Shown: positions 36,867 through 46,257, counted from the first letter of the stretch. The stretch is 64,000 nucleotides of DNA from Candidatus Iainarchaeum sp. (GCA_026414365.1 JAOAJD010000001.1:231687-295686); one strand, 5' to 3'. Numbers and translations are program-made. The notes: generated by a model not told the origin, from the letters alone.

Positions 36867-37205
36867 TTACTCATAGTATTTCCTTGGTTCTATCTTAAAG
36901 CTTATATTGCTATCTGAAGAAGGAATTATTCTAGAAAAAACTCTTGCAAAAACATAATTGTGCTTTGGATGAGATATGTAGTTATCTTTAAAGTATCTGC
37001 AATGAAACCACTTACTAAAAGACCATCTTACAAAATAAACTCTAGAGTTATCGATCAAAAAAGCACATGTCTCTAGATCTGCTAAATTATTTAGATTAAT
37101 AAACTTATTTTCTAACATTTCTATTGATCTGATAAAAAAAAGAGACAATAAGATAACAACAAAAATATAAGCAAGAGTAGAAAATATAAAATCTAAACTA
37201 ATCAT
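36867..37205 (-). CDS. Small prepilin-like protein (cassette B, gene 2)
   Basis: MISLDFIFSTLAYIFVVILLSLFFIRSIEML. Confidence 0.5.
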   Translation of the reverse strand: MISLDFIFSTLAYIFVVILLSLFFIRSIEMLENKFINLNNLADLETCAFLIDNSRVYFVRWSFSKWFHCRYFKDNYISHPKHNYVFARVFSRIIPSSDSNISFKIEPRKYYE

Positions 37206-37720
37206 TTTATCACCAAAACTTTATAATCAATGGGCAATCTAAAATTTTCTTTGGCATACGAATTATAAATTTCAATTTCGAAGAAACAATCTTTCATTAA
37301 ACCACCTGTAAAAAGAGAAACAAAATATTTAGAATTATCATTATAAGACTCATAAAATAAAAATAAATCTTCAAAATTAGTCCAACTATTCCTTATACCT
37401 TTACAGTTAAGATAAAACTTCTTTTTATCTGAATTAACTTTGGTTATATATGAAGCCAAAGAATCCACAAAATAGATTTTTGCTTCAGCTATTTTGTTAG
37501 AATTAGCAAGCGAATAATAAATAATATGATCAAAGGCCTGCTCTATAGAAAATCTTTCAAAAGACAATTCCTCAAAAGCTATTGCTAAAAACAAACCTTC
37601 CTGAATTTTGCTTTTTATGGAATTGGATTCTTGTTGGATTAAAAATAAAATATTAAAAAATACCAACAAAAAGACAAAAGAAAAGAAAGCTTTATTTTCC
37701 ATAAAATAAGTATACAACAA
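37202..37720 (-). CDS. Small prepilin-like membrane protein (cassette B, gene 1)
   Basis: MENKAFFSFVFLLVFFNILFLIQQE, single TM; overlaps the next gene by 4 bp. Confidence 0.5.
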   Translation of the reverse strand: MLYTYFMENKAFFSFVFLLVFFNILFLIQQESNSIKSKIQEGLFLAIAFEELSFERFSIEQAFDHIIYYSLANSNKIAEAKIYFVDSLASYITKVNSDKKKFYLNCKGIRNSWTNFEDLFLFYESYNDNSKYFVSLFTGGLMKDCFFEIEIYNSYAKENFRLPIDYKVLVIK

Positions 37721-37737
37721 AAGTAATAAAAATTCGT

Positions 37738-38337
37738 CTATCGACGAATATAACTAAACTTATTCTTATATTTTTTATAACTTAAAAATAAGAATAATGA
37801 TCCAATGATTAACAAAATAATAGCCAAAACACTTCTGATTTGCTTTTGTTGCTCTGTCATGACGCTTGGTTCTAAACTTAAACTTTCAACTAGAATATCC
37901 AGAAAGTTATGCTCTTTATCTCCCTCCAAATTATCAAGGTTTTTAGGAGCTATTGAAGCTTTAAATATTTTGTCTTCTCTTTGTGATTGCATATAAAAAG
38001 AAGTATATAAAAGATATAGCGAGAAGAATATCAAAATAAGAGAAAGTGAAAAAATAAAAGTTATTGAAATTATATCTTTGCTTTCGTCCAAAAACAAAGA
38101 CTGTGCCTTTTTTGTTAAAACAAAATATTTCCATTTTCTACCTTCATCTATTGTTTCTACAAAACCGTTTTTTGCTAGGATATCTAAATGCTCCTTAGCA
38201 GAAGATGGCTTAATTTTAAGCTCTTCTGACAACTCACTCAAAGTCTTTCTTCTTTTTTTCAAACTCTTTAAAATTTTTCTTCTTGTCTCTGAGGAAATAA
38301 TCTTGATATCTTGTTCTGCCAATTGCAAAGAGATCAC
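37738..38337 (-). CDS. ArsR-like winged-helix regulator with C-terminal TM helices
   Basis: ISSETRRKILKSLKKRRKTLSELSEELKIKPSSAKEHLDILAKNGFVE HTH; two TM segments. Confidence 0.75.
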   Translation of the reverse strand: MISLQLAEQDIKIISSETRRKILKSLKKRRKTLSELSEELKIKPSSAKEHLDILAKNGFVETIDEGRKWKYFVLTKKAQSLFLDESKDIISITFIFSLSLILIFFSLYLLYTSFYMQSQREDKIFKASIAPKNLDNLEGDKEHNFLDILVESLSLEPSVMTEQQKQIRSVLAIILLIIGSLFLFLSYKKYKNKFSYIRR

Positions 38338-38606
38338 AAAAAAATGAAAAATATTAAAATAATTAAAAACACTGCTGTTGCAAAAGTTCTATCATAATAA
38401 GCTAACAAAGCTGGTAAAAGTGGAGCTAATATTAAATAACTTGCATGGTGAGGCCATCTGTTCACAACTAAAACACCATATATGGCACCTAAAGTAAATA
38501 TAATAAAAAGAGAAGCAACAAAGTTAGAAATTGCAGATGTTATTTTACTAGAAATTTTATTATATAACGAATCAATTTTGCTACCTTTGTCTTTTTCTTT
38601 ACCCAT
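38334..38606 (-). CDS. Small membrane protein of unknown function
   Basis: TM segments; overlaps start of the ArsR-like gene. Confidence 0.45.
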   Translation of the reverse strand: MGKEKDKGSKIDSLYNKISSKITSAISNFVASLFIIFTLGAIYGVLVVNRWPHHASYLILAPLLPALLAYYDRTFATAVFLIILIFFIFL

Positions 38607-38764
38607 ATCTAAATAATCTATTTTTTAAATATTAAAAATTTTCTATATTCAAAAAATTTTGTTATTTAGAAAAAAGCCTTTAAGAAATATAAAAAAAACT
38701 TAAAAAACTTAAAATTTGTCATTAAATAAAGATTTTATAATGATTAGTAATAATAATTTAAATT

Positions 38765-39151
38765 ATGGCAGAAAAAACGATAACCCTAAAAGAAAAGAGT
38801 ACTGAGATACAAAAAGGCATCCCTATTGTAACAACTAATGAAATTGATGGTTATGAAATCTTGGAAGTAAAAGGTTTAGTGTGGGCAAGTTCTGTAAAGG
38901 CAAAATCAATATTTAAAGATATAATTGCGATGTTTAGAATAATGTGGGGTGGGGATGTTGATGAATATTGGGAACTAGTAAATGAAGCAAGGCATGAGAT
39001 TTTAGAAAAATTAAACAAGAATGCAAAAGAAATTGATGCTAACGGAATAATAGGATTAAAGCTTGTAACCTCACAAATCGTACCAGGAACTGTGGAAATA
39101 ATGGCATATGGTACTGCTGTAAAGATAGAACCAAAAAGAAAGAGCAGATAG
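38765..39151 (+). CDS. YbjQ/UPF0145 family protein
   Basis: VTTNEIDGYEILEVKGLVWASSVKAKSIFKDI...NGIIGLKLVTSQIVPGTVEIMAYGTAV. Confidence 0.82.
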   Translation: MAEKTITLKEKSTEIQKGIPIVTTNEIDGYEILEVKGLVWASSVKAKSIFKDIIAMFRIMWGGDVDEYWELVNEARHEILEKLNKNAKEIDANGIIGLKLVTSQIVPGTVEIMAYGTAVKIEPKRKSR

Positions 39152-39609
39152 TGGATAAAATGAACAAAGGCTATTTGTTGAAAACAGTTAAAATAATACT
39201 TTTTTTTGTGATAACTTATGCTATAATATATTTAATTGGTAGATATAGTCCTCTTTTAGATTTTCCTTTTTCCAATAATGATTGGATTTTTAGAAGTGAT
39301 TATATGTTAATAACAATGCCAATAGTAGGTTTCTTTTTTTCTATATTGGCAATAGAATGGACAAATAATTTTTTCGAAGAAAAATACGGAGACTCTGTAT
39401 TTTTTCCGTTATTTATTTGGCTTTTTGGAATACCTTCTTATTATATAGCAATCTACTTTTATATGGGTAACATAAAATATTTGGGTGGTAATGTAGAGTT
39501 TAATTTTTTAGATCTATTCATTAATTCACAATATATTTACTTTCTAATTTCTGCAACGTTCGGATGGATATTTTATAAAATAGACAACTTTTTGTTTAAT
39601 AGAAAATAA
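39151..39609 (+). CDS. Membrane protein of unknown function
   Basis: Multiple TM segments; abuts the preceding gene. Confidence 0.45.
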   Translation: MDKMNKGYLLKTVKIILFFVITYAIIYLIGRYSPLLDFPFSNNDWIFRSDYMLITMPIVGFFFSILAIEWTNNFFEEKYGDSVFFPLFIWLFGIPSYYIAIYFYMGNIKYLGGNVEFNFLDLFINSQYIYFLISATFGWIFYKIDNFLFNRK

Positions 39610-39617
39610 AGATCTAA

Positions 39618-40865
39618 ATGTTAAAATTTTATATTGAAGGATATGGCTGTTCACTTGCAAAAAGCGAGACAGAACAAATAATAGAATTTCTAAAACAAAG
39701 AAATTTTCTAATAGTAAACAACCCAAAAGAAGCAGATTACATAATAATAAACTGCTGTGGAGTCAAAGAAACTACTGAAAAAAGAATGTTAAGTAGGATA
39801 GAATATCTAAATGAAAACAAGAAGAAACTCGCAAAAATTATCTCTTTTGGTTGTCTGTCAATTATAAATCCTGATAAAATAAAAGAGATAGATAAAGATA
39901 TAATAACAGTAGGTACAAAACTAGAAGAACTCTGTGAAGTTTTAGAAATTGAAGAAGAAAGATTTTCCCCAGCTCTGGCAGCAAGAGTTAAGAGTGATTA
40001 CATAGGAATAATACCAATAGCAACAGGATGTTTAAAAAATTGTAGTTATTGCGCAGTAAAACAAGCAAGAGGAAATCTAAGAAGTTATGAAAAAAAAGAA
40101 ATAATTGAGTCAATCAAAGCTCAAATTAAAACAAAAAAAGAGTTTTGGTTGACTGCTCAAGACTGCGGTTGTTATGGCTTGGACATAGATACAAATATTT
40201 ATGAACTACTTAAAGAAATCACAAAGATAGACGAAAAATTTAGAGTGAGAATCGGAATGATTAATCCGTCATATGCAAAAGTTTTCATTGACAAAATATT
40301 ACCTCTGTTTGAAAGCGGAAAATTGTATAGGTTTTTACACCTTCCTGTGCAATCTGGAAGCAATAAAATTTTGGATTATATGAATAGAGGATATACAAGA
40401 GAAGATTTTTTAGAAATTTCTAAAAAGATAAGGGATTGCTATCAAGACTTTACTATAGCTACAGATATCATAGTTGGATTTCCTGGTGAAGACGAAAAAG
40501 AGTTCAGAGAAACATTGGATTTATTATATGAGGTTAAACCAAATATTGTAAATATCTCAAGATTTGGCCCAAGACCAAAAACAAAAGCCAAAAGAATGAA
40601 GCAAATAGACAGTAAAATAAAGAAAGAAAGAAGTAGGATAGTCAGCGCAATATCAAAGAAAATAAGCCTTGAGGAAAATGAAAAAATGTTAGGTAAAATA
40701 GATGAAGCATACTTTTCAGAAATTGGAAAAAACAACAAATATGTTGGCAGAGTATCCAACTATAGAGCGGTCATAACAAAAGAAAACTTTTTAGGCAAAT
40801 TCGCTAAAATAAAAATAAACAAGTACAGAGAGACATACTTAGAGGGCGAACCGATCTATATTTAA
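39618..40865 (+). CDS. MiaB-family (CDKAL1/e-MtaB-like) tRNA methylthiotransferase
   Basis: YGCSLAKSETE, GCLKNCSYCAVKQARGNLRSY radical SAM motif, LHLPVQSGSNKIL, C-terminal TRAM-like region. Confidence 0.93.
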   Translation: MLKFYIEGYGCSLAKSETEQIIEFLKQRNFLIVNNPKEADYIIINCCGVKETTEKRMLSRIEYLNENKKKLAKIISFGCLSIINPDKIKEIDKDIITVGTKLEELCEVLEIEEERFSPALAARVKSDYIGIIPIATGCLKNCSYCAVKQARGNLRSYEKKEIIESIKAQIKTKKEFWLTAQDCGCYGLDIDTNIYELLKEITKIDEKFRVRIGMINPSYAKVFIDKILPLFESGKLYRFLHLPVQSGSNKILDYMNRGYTREDFLEISKKIRDCYQDFTIATDIIVGFPGEDEKEFRETLDLLYEVKPNIVNISRFGPRPKTKAKRMKQIDSKIKKERSRIVSAISKKISLEENEKMLGKIDEAYFSEIGKNNKYVGRVSNYRAVITKENFLGKFAKIKINKYRETYLEGEPIYI

Positions 40866-40892
40866 ATAATTTTTTAATTTTATTATTTAGTA

Positions 40893-41624
40893 GTGATTTT
40901 TTTGATTAGAGAAACATTTGACTGTTACAAGAATAATTTTACTATAGCTCTCTTGTTTGGAGTGTTGTTAATATTTTTGCCTATATTCATATATGCCTCA
41001 GAGATAAACATAGAAGCTGGTAGCATACTTCTTGATTATTCAATAATGTCTAAAGATAGCAGCTCCTTTGTATTATCAGTAATAATAATTCTTATATTTT
41101 TACTGTTTTATAGTACACTAACCACATTAATGATATTTGCTGTTAGAAGAGAGATATCAAAGTCTAAAACAAAATATAGCATATTAGAACAGATCGAAAA
41201 ATTTTCGTTTAAAATATTTGCTTTTTATCTAATATTACTTCTAATTATCTTCTCAATAAATTTTATAATATTAAGTAACCGACTTAATATTATCTTAGGT
41301 CTTGTTATATCTACGATAATAGCAATAATAACATATTTTGTACCACAATCAATAATAATAGATGAATTTAGCCTAACTAGTGCATTGGCAGCAAACCTAG
41401 ATTTTATTAGGAGAAAATCAGATTATTTTATTTATGCACTTGCAGCAGGATTTTTACTATTCCTGTTAGTTGTAATAGCCGAGTTTATAATAGATAGTAT
41501 ATTTGGTTTTGGATATTATTTAACTCCGATACTATCTGCAATCTTTGTTGTGCCTTTCCTTGAGTCATTGAAAACAGTTATATATTTAAGTAAGTTTGAG
41601 CTTCTTCTGACAAGAAAAAAATAA
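40893..41624 (+). CDS. Polytopic membrane protein
   Basis: About six TM helices; similar layout to 54539-55576 and 55711-56463. Confidence 0.5.
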   Translation: MIFLIRETFDCYKNNFTIALLFGVLLIFLPIFIYASEINIEAGSILLDYSIMSKDSSSFVLSVIIILIFLLFYSTLTTLMIFAVRREISKSKTKYSILEQIEKFSFKIFAFYLILLLIIFSINFIILSNRLNIILGLVISTIIAIITYFVPQSIIIDEFSLTSALAANLDFIRRKSDYFIYALAAGFLLFLLVVIAEFIIDSIFGFGYYLTPILSAIFVVPFLESLKTVIYLSKFELLLTRKK

Positions 41625-41627
41625 AGA

Positions 41628-42116
41628 ATGATAAAAATGGATACAGTTGAGATAGACCATATTGACAGAAAGATAATCGAACATTTACTTCTAGATGGAA
41701 GAGTTTCTTTTAGCAGCATAGCAAAACAAATGAATATAACAGACGTGGCAATAAAAAAAAGATTTGAAAGATTAGTAAAGAAGGGTATAGTAAAGTCAAT
41801 AAAGGCTGAATTGGATCTTAGGATGCTAGGCTATGAGAATCCGATGTATGTTCAAATAAAATACGACCTTTCTAAAAAAAAGGACATAATTAAACAATTA
41901 TCATCTATGGATATTGTAGTTGAGATATGCGAGACAATAGGAAAATATAATTTACTGGTTAAGATTGTTTTACCAAAACTTGAAGACGCTACTAAAGCTA
42001 TAGAAAAGATAGGTTCTATTGATGGAATAATAGAGATTGAGTCAATGGTAGTTATAAATGAAATAAAATGCTTCAATAGTCTACCAACTATGCCATTACA
42101 AAAAAAAATAAAATAG
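41628..42116 (+). CDS. Lrp/AsnC family transcriptional regulator
   Basis: DHIDRKIIEHLLLDGRVSFSSIAKQMNITDVAIKKRFERLVKKGIVK plus RAM-like domain. Confidence 0.88.
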   Translation: MIKMDTVEIDHIDRKIIEHLLLDGRVSFSSIAKQMNITDVAIKKRFERLVKKGIVKSIKAELDLRMLGYENPMYVQIKYDLSKKKDIIKQLSSMDIVVEICETIGKYNLLVKIVLPKLEDATKAIEKIGSIDGIIEIESMVVINEIKCFNSLPTMPLQKKIK

Positions 42117-42158
42117 TGTTTGTTAGGCAATGCCTTGTTATATTTTTTTTATCAAAGA

Positions 42159-43364
42159 TTATAATATCCTATCTAATATGAAACTAGGTTCGAAATCTAT
42201 AAGATCATCATAAGACTGACCTATTCCTATAAATAATATCGGTTTTTTTATAGAATGTAAAATTGAAATAGCAGTACCTCCTTTAGCATCTGCATCTACT
42301 TTGGTTAATATAAAAGCATCTATGGTTAAATGTTTATCAAACTCTCTTATTTGATTTAACAAGTTTTGTCCAGCATAAGATTCTGCTACAAACACTTTCA
42401 AATTCGGCTTTGAAACTCTGATTATCTTCTTTAATTCTTCGATGAGATTTTTGTTAGTTTCTTGTCTTCCAGCAGAATCTATCATAACTATATCTATACC
42501 ATGAGATTTAGCTGCCTCTATTGCATCATAAGCAACCGCAGCAGGATCAGAACCATAGTTGTGTTTTATTAATCTTATATTAAGTTTCTTTGCATGCTCT
42601 TCTAACTGCTCTATAGAAGCTGCTCTAAAAGTATCTGAAGCCGCCCAAATAACCCTTTTGCCTCTTTTCATGAAAAGATTTGTTAATTTAGCAATAGTTG
42701 TTGTTTTTCCCGCACCGTTTGGACCCAAAAATAATATAACGTAAGGCTTCTGATTTGAAGCTTCATTAAAAATATTTGGTTTTTTAACATCCATTATATT
42801 AAATAAACATTTTTTTATCTCATTCTTTAAAAATTCAGAAATATCTGTGTTTTTGTCAACTTCTTTACCGACCAAATCCTTTTTTAAACTATTAACTATC
42901 TCTGAAGCAGTATTTTGCTCTACGTCAGCTTCAAGCAAAGATAATTCTAAATCCAAAAGCAAATCTTCTATATCTTTCTCAGAGATCTTTATTTTGCTAG
43001 ATATTATACTTTTAACTCTAGTCTCTAAAGATACTTTTGCTTTTATTTCTCTCTTATCTTCAACCTTTAATTTCTCAAACTTTTGCTCTTTATCAGTTGT
43101 CTCTTTTGCTTTTTCGCTCTCTCTAAACTCATCTTTTACAAAGATTTTTACGGGCTGTTTAGTAATTTCTTCCTTTTGCAACCCTGTTTCATCCAATTTA
43201 TTTTGCAAATCTGAAGTAACTATTTTTTGTTCTTCAAATAAAAGATCTTCTTTAGTAATTTGCCTTTGTAGCTCTGACTCTGACAACTCTTTCTCTTTAG
43301 AAAATATCTTTTCTTTTAATTTTTCTTTAAAATTTGATATTTTTTTCTTTAAAAATTCAAACAT
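42159..43364 (-). CDS. ftsY: Signal recognition particle receptor FtsY
   Basis: LGPNGAGKTTTIAKLTNL, ASDTFRAASIEQLEEHAKKL, DSAGRQETNKNLIEEL, TKVDADAKGG; charged N-terminal region. Confidence 0.95.
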   Translation of the reverse strand: MFEFLKKKISNFKEKLKEKIFSKEKELSESELQRQITKEDLLFEEQKIVTSDLQNKLDETGLQKEEITKQPVKIFVKDEFRESEKAKETTDKEQKFEKLKVEDKREIKAKVSLETRVKSIISSKIKISEKDIEDLLLDLELSLLEADVEQNTASEIVNSLKKDLVGKEVDKNTDISEFLKNEIKKCLFNIMDVKKPNIFNEASNQKPYVILFLGPNGAGKTTTIAKLTNLFMKRGKRVIWAASDTFRAASIEQLEEHAKKLNIRLIKHNYGSDPAAVAYDAIEAAKSHGIDIVMIDSAGRQETNKNLIEELKKIIRVSKPNLKVFVAESYAGQNLLNQIREFDKHLTIDAFILTKVDADAKGGTAISILHSIKKPILFIGIGQSYDDLIDFEPSFILDRIL

Positions 43365-43369
43365 AGCTA

Positions 43370-43816
43370 CTACTGCTTCTTAGATTTTATAACTTTACTG
43401 ATGACTTGATTCAAGCTTGCTAAATTCTGAGAAATTTGCATAAATTCTTTTTGTGTTTTTTCAAGCTCTTTTTTAATCTCTTCATTTTTTGTGTTTAAGA
43501 TCTTTTTAGCATCTTCTTTTGAGATTTCTTCAAAGACACCTGCAGGTAAACCAAACAAAAACTTGTTAGAATCTTCTATTTTTGCTTTAACATATATGCC
43601 TGCACCTAAAGAAACATATATTGGTGAATTAACCTTTTCAATTTCATCCAAACATTGTTCTACAACAGAAATCTCTTCAGACACAGACCTTAAAGCACCG
43701 ACTTTTGATTCTAACATAGATAACTTTCTCTTTTCGTTTTCATACATTGCTATAACTTGTTCAAAACTCAATTGTATTTCTTTTTTTTCGTTTTCTTTCT
43801 TAACCATCATTATCAC
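43370..43816 (-). CDS. pfdA: Prefoldin subunit alpha
   Basis: Coiled coil flanking IYVSLGAGIYVKAKIEDSNKFLFGLPAGVFEE. Confidence 0.85.
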   Translation of the reverse strand: MIMMVKKENEKKEIQLSFEQVIAMYENEKRKLSMLESKVGALRSVSEEISVVEQCLDEIEKVNSPIYVSLGAGIYVKAKIEDSNKFLFGLPAGVFEEISKEDAKKILNTKNEEIKKELEKTQKEFMQISQNLASLNQVISKVIKSKKQ

Positions 43817-43988
43817 CTAATTTATTTATTCCTTCTATTATAATATGCCTTCTGTTCAACTTATGCTCAGAACCAAACAAACATTTTATCTTCTCTTCGG
43901 CTAGCTTTTCGCTTTTTGCATCTACTATTCTAGAGAACTTGTGCTTTTGACCATTTTTAATAAAATAACCTTTAATCTCAAAATTCAT
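43800..43988 (-). CDS. rplX: 50S ribosomal protein L18a/LX (eL20)
   Basis: FEIKGYFIKNGQKHKFSRIVDAKSEKLAEEKIKCLFGSEHKLNRRHIIIE. Confidence 0.85.
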   Translation of the reverse strand: MNFEIKGYFIKNGQKHKFSRIVDAKSEKLAEEKIKCLFGSEHKLNRRHIIIEGINKLGDNDG

Positions 43989-44653
43989 TTCTCTGCACCT
44001 CCAAAAGCATCATTAATCCTAATTATTTCTTTTGGTGTAGTATAGCTTCCAACAAAAACAGCGTTGCTATTCGCTAAAATATCATTTGCCACAAAAACAT
44101 CACCATAATTAGCAGTACATGGTTGACCATTCACATTGAACAATCTCTTCAAAATTTGAAACTCTTTGTTATCTATATTGGGATTAACAATAAAACCTTT
44201 CTCACTAACAACCAAAGAAGAACCTACTAAGTCTGTACAACTGAAGCTTTGATGTAAAAATTTTTTTAAGCCAAAAAAATTCTTTATTTCATCAAACTCT
44301 TTTTTTGTTATAATATTACTAGCAATGCCTCCACTATTGTTCAAAGCTATGAGATTCCCATATGCTTTATTGCCCAAGGTTAATATTTCAATACCCTTTG
44401 ATCTGAAGAAATCTAATTCCTCATTACTCATTAGATCAGGTGCCACGAATTTATTTCCAATACCTCTTAACATAACACCAAATAAGCTGCTATCCGCAAC
44501 AGTTGCTTTTATTATTTCTACATCAAAAGTCTCAATTTTTTTTAACTCTTTTTTAGAAATATCTTTTGGCACTAAAGCTATACTGTCAGTAACCGCAGAA
44601 AAAACTCCTATAAAAGGACTGCTCTTTATTGTAAGTTTATCAATTAACATCAA
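43985..44653 (-). CDS. eif6: Translation initiation factor aIF6
   Basis: SPFIGVFSAVTDSIALVPKDISKKE... pentein-like repeats; GSSLVVSEKGFIVNPNI. Confidence 0.92.
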   Translation of the reverse strand: MMLIDKLTIKSSPFIGVFSAVTDSIALVPKDISKKELKKIETFDVEIIKATVADSSLFGVMLRGIGNKFVAPDLMSNEELDFFRSKGIEILTLGNKAYGNLIALNNSGGIASNIITKKEFDEIKNFFGLKKFLHQSFSCTDLVGSSLVVSEKGFIVNPNIDNKEFQILKRLFNVNGQPCTANYGDVFVANDILANSNAVFVGSYTTPKEIIRINDAFGGAEK

Positions 44654-44657
44654 ACCA

Positions 44658-45104
44658 CTATTTCATTTCTACTTTTGCTGCAAATGATTCTTTCTGTCTC
44701 TTTTCCTCTAATAATTTTTTCTCCTTCTCTTCTTTCTCTTTGTCCTTTTCATCCTTCTTTTCTTCTTTCTGCTTTTCATCCACTTTAGCTTCTTTTATTT
44801 CCTCCTTTTTCTTTTTCTCTTTTGCCAAATCTTCTTCTAATTGTTTTCCCCCTTTTAAATAAACAAAAATCTTATTATCCTTATTAAACAAGATAGCACT
44901 TACTTTTCTGGGAAAGTTTTCACTATGTTTATTTATGAACTCATTGACCTCATTACTTATGACTATATTTTTATTTTTTGTGTGTTTATAAACAAAGTCT
45001 TTGATTACTTTAATTACTCTCAATCTCCTCTTTGTCCAACTTTTTTTATACAAATCTTTTAATGGAATGATATACTCTGATTTCTCTGTTTTCATTATAC
45101 TCAC
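44658..45104 (-). CDS. rpl31e: 50S ribosomal protein L31e with Lys/Glu-rich C-terminal extension
   Basis: YIIPLKDLYKKSWTKRRLRVIKVIKDFVYKH... then EEKKDEKDKEKEEKEKKLLEEKRQKE tail. Confidence 0.88.
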   Translation of the reverse strand: MSIMKTEKSEYIIPLKDLYKKSWTKRRLRVIKVIKDFVYKHTKNKNIVISNEVNEFINKHSENFPRKVSAILFNKDNKIFVYLKGGKQLEEDLAKEKKKKEEIKEAKVDEKQKEEKKDEKDKEKEEKEKKLLEEKRQKESFAAKVEMK

Positions 45105-45352
45105 TCACCCAAGTATTTTCTTTTAAACTTCCTAGGACTCCAACCACTTTTAAATTTTCTCTTAGCCTTCTTAAGTTTTAAATATTGTTTACCAATATCA
45201 ATATTCCTCCAGTGCCTTTTTGCTTTTTTTGAATATATCCTCTTTTGTGCTTTTTGCATTATCCAAACAGGAACGTTTATTAAACCTGGAGATATTGATT
45301 TTCTCTTTGATATTAAAAATTCTTTGAAAGATGCTTCTTTATTTTTGGCCAT
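45101..45352 (-). CDS. rpl39e: 50S ribosomal protein L39e, N- and C-terminally extended
   Basis: VPVWIMQKAQKRIYSKKAKRHWRNIDI core. Confidence 0.8.
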   Translation of the reverse strand: MAKNKEASFKEFLISKRKSISPGLINVPVWIMQKAQKRIYSKKAKRHWRNIDIGKQYLKLKKAKRKFKSGWSPRKFKRKYLGE

Positions 45353-45353
45353 C

Positions 45354-45704
45354 TCACTTCCTCCTTATCTTTATCTCTCTTTTAGGGTTTAGTTTTGAAA
45401 GCAACTCTTTAAGTTGATTATCTGTAATCTTAGAAGTTAATCTCCTAGTATTATAAAGGTATATTATCGCCTGAGCTGCCTTAAGATATAATTCTTTATT
45501 GACCAACTTTATATTTGCTAATCTTTCTCTTGCAGCATCTTCAACTAAACTTCTAATAGTATTATCTAATTCTTCCTCTGCTTTTTTCTCAGCTAGTTGT
45601 TGTTGGATCATTTTAAGATATTGTTCCCTTATATTATTTGCATTATTTTCATTTTCCATACAAAACCAACCATAAAATATTAAATAACAACTCCTAACCT
45701 TCAC
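45354..45704 (-). CDS. PDCD5/TFAR19-family DNA-binding protein
   Basis: AEEELDNTIRSLVEDAARERLANIKLVNKELYLKAAQAIIYLY...ITDNQLKELLSKL. Confidence 0.88.
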   Translation of the reverse strand: MKVRSCYLIFYGWFCMENENNANNIREQYLKMIQQQLAEKKAEEELDNTIRSLVEDAARERLANIKLVNKELYLKAAQAIIYLYNTRRLTSKITDNQLKELLSKLNPKREIKIRRK

Positions 45705-46182
45705 CGGCCAAATTTATATCTCTTCTAGTGGAATTTTTGTCTAAATTAGAATTATTACTCTCTTCAGCTTTAGTTCCGCTTTTTGCTTCTTTTACAACCT
45801 TCTCTAAAAAAGATATACCTTTTGGACTTATCTTTCTACCTTTAGGTTTTGCTTTCTCAACAAGGCCCTCCTTTTCTAATGCTTGTAAGCAGAACCTTAT
45901 AACCTTACCGCTTGCTCTCCTATGATGAGGCCTTGCTCTACCTCTTCTTTTCTTACTACCGTAGTATGTTCTAAGAGAACCAACTCCCTGAGGACCATCA
46001 ACATAAAGCCTATATAAAATAGAACCCATTCTTACGTATATCCAATCTCTATTATCTGGTGCTCTTTCTTTACTACAACTTGTCTTAACATAATCTGCCC
46101 ACGCTGGTTTAGCTATTTTTAATTTTAATTTTTCTGCTACTTTTTTAATAAGCAAATCTGCAGGTATGCTAAGGATACTCAT
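45694..46182 (-). CDS. rps19e: 30S ribosomal protein S19e
   Basis: PAWADYVKTSCSKERAPDNRDWIYVRMGSILYRLYVDGPQGVGSLRTYYGSKKRRG; ATG at 46182 preceded by GAGGTG SD. Confidence 0.93.
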   Translation of the reverse strand: MSILSIPADLLIKKVAEKLKLKIAKPAWADYVKTSCSKERAPDNRDWIYVRMGSILYRLYVDGPQGVGSLRTYYGSKKRRGRARPHHRRASGKVIRFCLQALEKEGLVEKAKPKGRKISPKGISFLEKVVKEAKSGTKAEESNNSNLDKNSTRRDINLAGEG

Positions 46183-46193
46183 CAAAACACCTC

Positions 46194-46257
46194 GCTCTTT
46201 TCAGAGCATTTGTTCAAATGCCCTTAAGGCACAAACTTCTATAAAAAATAGAAGTTT
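46194..46257 (-). promoter_or_regulatory. Structured 5' leader with four consecutive inverted repeats upstream of the S19e operon
   Basis: In minus-strand RNA sense: AAACTTCTAT-N5-ATAGAAGTTT, TGCC-N5-GGCA, GCATTTG-AA-CAAATGC, GCTCT-GAAA-AGAGC, then GAGGTG SD and ATG. Confidence 0.6.

Noticed and set aside
42125-42135. AGGCAATGCCT hairpin followed by T-run between convergent genes
   Set aside because: Plausible terminator, but a 4-bp stem in AT-rich DNA is too weak to list as a feature.
42847-43383. 178-aa plus-strand ORF
   Set aside because: Antisense to the charged N-terminal region of ftsY; low-complexity Ser/Phe composition.
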